Of a stretch of DNA of 8,248 nucleotides, positions 6,355-8,248 are shown one piece after another. A program made the translations under genes and the position numbers. The number at the start of each line of letters is the position of its first letter. The stretch's first letter is position 1. Location of the stretch: contig CALMBN010000149.1 in NCBI GenBank assembly GCA_937860195.1, positions 1 through 8,248 on the forward strand, in the 5' to 3' direction. This DNA is from an uncultured Novosphingobium sp. GTDB lineage: Bacteria; Pseudomonadota; Alphaproteobacteria; Sphingomonadales; Sphingomonadaceae. The notes beneath the pieces are model-generated. The model was not told the DNA's origin. It was given only the letters and a program-made list of their open reading frames with translations, and ran no database searches.

Positions 6355-6882
6355 ATGGCCGACGAAGGCAGCATTATCACCGATCTGGGCCTTGGAGCCC
6401 CTCAACCGAACGGCGCGGACACCCTGCCAACCGCCGGGATCATCACACAGTATGTCAAGGACTTGTCGGTCGAAAACCCAAATGCGCCGGATTCCTTCAA
6501 CTGGACCGACGCTCCGCAGATCGATGTTCAGTTCAACATCGGCGCGCGTGAGGTCAATGAAGAAGTGAGCGAGGTTGAACTCAAGATTTCGCTGACGTCG
6601 AAAGGCGAGTCCGGCACCGCCTATATTGTCGAGCTGTCCTACGGCGGCCTGATCGGGATGCGCAACCTGAGCGATGCGGACAAGCACGGCTTCACTTATG
6701 CCGGAGCGCCCAGCCTGCTGTTCCCTTTTGCTCGCCGGGTCATTTCAGACGCGGTCCGCGATGCCGGGTTCCCGCCACTGCTGCTCGAACCGGTTGATTT
6801 CGGCGGGATCTATCAGCAACAGCTGGCCGCTCAGGCTGAAGCCAACGGCGAAGGCGCAGAACCCCCTGTCGGCCAGGCCTGA
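6355..6882 (+). CDS. secB: Protein-export chaperone SecB
   Basis: A 175-residue cytosolic chaperone that works as a tetramer. It holds outer-membrane and periplasmic precursors unfolded and hands them to SecA at the SecYEG translocon. Family marks are QYVKDLSVENPNAP (about residues 32-45), the strand-rich core with VQFNIGAREV and VELSYGGLIG, and the highly conserved LFPFARRVISDAVRDAGFPP followed by LLEPVDFGGIYQQQ (about 122-155). The acidic, Ala/Gly-rich tail is typical and poorly ordered. The length is at the upper end for the family because of an N-terminal extension of about 30 residues and the tail, as in other alphaproteobacterial SecB proteins. The Shine-Dalgarno is weak (GCGAGAG). murJ follows after 25 nt on the same strand. 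The divergent tim44-like gene upstream shares the 216-nt gap 6139-6354, where I could not pick a convincing promoter. Confidence 0.97.
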   Translation: MADEGSIITDLGLGAPQPNGADTLPTAGIITQYVKDLSVENPNAPDSFNWTDAPQIDVQFNIGAREVNEEVSEVELKISLTSKGESGTAYIVELSYGGLIGMRNLSDADKHGFTYAGAPSLLFPFARRVISDAVRDAGFPPLLLEPVDFGGIYQQQLAAQAEANGEGAEPPVGQA

Positions 6883-6907
6883 TTGCTAAATCCGGGGTGA
6901 ATCGTCG

Positions 6908-8248
6908 ATGAGCCTCATCCGCAACGTCGGAACGATTGGTGGACTGACCATGGTCAGCCGCCTGTTCGGCTTTGCCCGCGATATGATGCTGGCACGCATT
7001 CTGGGCGCGGGCGTGGCGGGCGATGCATGGCAACTGGCTTTTCAAATTCCCAACATTTTCCGCCGATTGTTCGCTGAAGGGGCCTTTTCCGCTGCCTTCG
7101 TGCCGCTGTTCAACAAGCGGATGAGCGGACCCGGAAGCGACGACGAAGACCGCGCCGCCGGTCAGTCATTCGCGGTTGAGGTACTGTCGGTCTTGCTGCC
7201 GATCCTGCTGTTGTTCAGCGCGGTGGCGATGATTTCGATGCCGTGGATCGTCTGGTTCATTGACGATTTCGGCCAAGGCGGGCGCAGCGGTGCGTTTACC
7301 ACCAGCCTGGCCCGGCTTACTTTCCCTTACCTCGCGTTCATTTCGGTGATGACGGTATTCGCGGCGATCCTCAATTCGGTCTCGCGCTTTGCCGCCGCCG
7401 CCGCCGCACCCGTGCTGCTCAACTGGTGCATCATCTCTGCGCTGCTCTATGTATTGCTGAGCGATGGCGGGGCCGATCCGCAGCGCGCCGCCTATTTCGT
7501 CGGGGCGGCAGCGTCGGTTTCAGGCTTGCTGCAAATGGCCTGGCTGTGGTTCTGGGCGCGGCGCGCTGGGTTCAGCTTCAAACTGCACCGCCCGCGTTTC
7601 AGCCCGGAAGTGCGGGAACTCGGCGTGCTGATCCTGCCTGCTGTGTTCGGGGCCGGGATCTATCAGGTGAGCCGCTTTCTGGACCTGTTCTTTCTGGGTC
7701 GTCTGCCCGAAGGCTCGTTCGTTTATCTGGCGATGGCTGACCGACTTAACCAGCTGCCGCTCGGGATTATCGGCGTGGCGCTGGGCACGGCGATCCTCCC
7801 GGCACTGTCGCGGTTTATCGCCAAAGAGGATCAGGGCGGCGCGCAACGGGTCCAGTCAAACGCGATGGAGCTGGGTTTGTTGCTGACCGTTCCGGCCGCA
7901 GTCGGGCTGTTTTTCGCCTCTGGGCCGCTGACCACCGCAATATACCTTGGCGGAAAATTCGATGCGAGCGATGTCTCCGCCACGGCGGCCACGATGGCGA
8001 TGCTGGTGGTCGGCCTGCCGGCTTTCGTGATGGTCAAAGTGCTGACCCCCGGCTTTTTCGCCCGCCGCGATACCCGCACCCCGGTGCTGACCGCGCTGGT
8101 CTCGCTGGGTATCAATATAACGCTCAACCTGCTGCTGATCCCGCGCATGGGTGTTGCCGGGTTGGCGCTCGCCAGCGGACTGTCCGCATGGGCCAATTGC
8201 GCGATGCTCTATGGCGTGTTGCACCGGCGCGGGCATTTCACCTTTGAG
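6908..8248 (+). CDS. murJ: Lipid II flippase MurJ (cut by the right edge)
   Basis: The first 447 codons of a MurJ/MviN protein, which family members complete at about 510-530. It is the inner-membrane MOP-superfamily flippase that moves lipid II to the periplasm for peptidoglycan synthesis. ATG 6908 follows GGGGTGA with a 7-nt spacer. The N-terminus carries the signature SRLFGFARD, then PNIFRRLFAEGAFSAAFVP. Arg18, Arg24, Asp39 and Arg52 fall at the positions I recall as functionally important in E. coli MurJ. Later marks are LTFPYLAFISVM, ILNSVSRFAAAAAAPVLLN, FVYLAMADRLNQLPLGIIGVA with Arg279 in the position of the conserved ADR arginine, and the FFARRDTRTPV loop. Long hydrophobic segments agree with the 14-helix fold. 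It is probably co-transcribed with secB (25-nt gap). The frame has no stop up to the window end and shows no internal defect. Confidence 0.96.
   Translation, partial: MSLIRNVGTIGGLTMVSRLFGFARDMMLARILGAGVAGDAWQLAFQIPNIFRRLFAEGAFSAAFVPLFNKRMSGPGSDDEDRAAGQSFAVEVLSVLLPILLLFSAVAMISMPWIVWFIDDFGQGGRSGAFTTSLARLTFPYLAFISVMTVFAAILNSVSRFAAAAAAPVLLNWCIISALLYVLLSDGGADPQRAAYFVGAAASVSGLLQMAWLWFWARRAGFSFKLHRPRFSPEVRELGVLILPAVFGAGIYQVSRFLDLFFLGRLPEGSFVYLAMADRLNQLPLGIIGVALGTAILPALSRFIAKEDQGGAQRVQSNAMELGLLLTVPAAVGLFFASGPLTTAIYLGGKFDASDVSATAATMAMLVVGLPAFVMVKVLTPGFFARRDTRTPVLTALVSLGINITLNLLLIPRMGVAGLALASGLSAWANCAMLYGVLHRRGHFTFE

Overview
The window looks like chromosomal DNA of a sphingomonad (Alphaproteobacteria, order Sphingomonadales; an Erythrobacter-, Novosphingobium- or Sphingopyxis-like organism). 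The support is the high GC of most of the window, the protein style, a large TonB-dependent receptor typical of that order, and an envelope/export gene block (murJ, secB, a TimA-like Tim44 protein, mltA, smr) whose order I associate with this group from general knowledge. I cannot name the species.

Left part (1-1152, minus strand): the start-containing end of an unrecognised gene (1-494) enters from the left edge. It is visibly less GC-rich than the rest and full of short perfect inverted repeats. It lies 49 nt downstream of, and on the same strand as, a TetR-family regulator gene (544-1152), with no obvious terminator between them.

Centre-left (1153-3684): the TetR gene is divergent from a complete TonB-dependent outer-membrane receptor gene (1333-3633). 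The 180-nt gap between them holds a perfect 24-nt dyad (AAAGTTGAA-N6-TTCAACTTT, 1241-1264). It covers the -35 regions of two plausible divergent sigma70-type promoters, one on each strand. The simplest model is that the TetR protein represses both itself and the receptor from this site and releases it on binding an unknown ligand. The receptor gene ends in a GC-rich hairpin with a short T-run (3652-3684), where it meets the smr gene converging from the other side.

Right part (3684-6138, minus strand): a compact three-gene run, transcribed tim44-like, then mltA, then smr. It encodes a membrane-anchored Tim44-domain protein, a lipoprotein lytic transglycosylase and a Smr-domain protein. The genes are spaced by 8 nt and by a TGATG stop/start overlap. 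Initiation of mltA at GTG 5467 gives a textbook lipoprotein signal. The linker of smr contains a two-hairpin, REP-like palindromic element translated in frame.

Right edge (6355-8248, plus strand): secB (export chaperone) is followed after 25 nt by murJ (lipid II flippase), cut by the window end after 447 codons. The divergent secB-murJ and tim44-mltA-smr units form a housekeeping block for protein export and cell-wall work. The TetR/receptor pair and the left-edge gene look like accessory DNA beside it.

There is no gene-free stretch longer than 300 nt; the longest gaps are 6139-6354 and 1153-1332. I saw no tRNA, rRNA, CRISPR array, transposase or phage gene.
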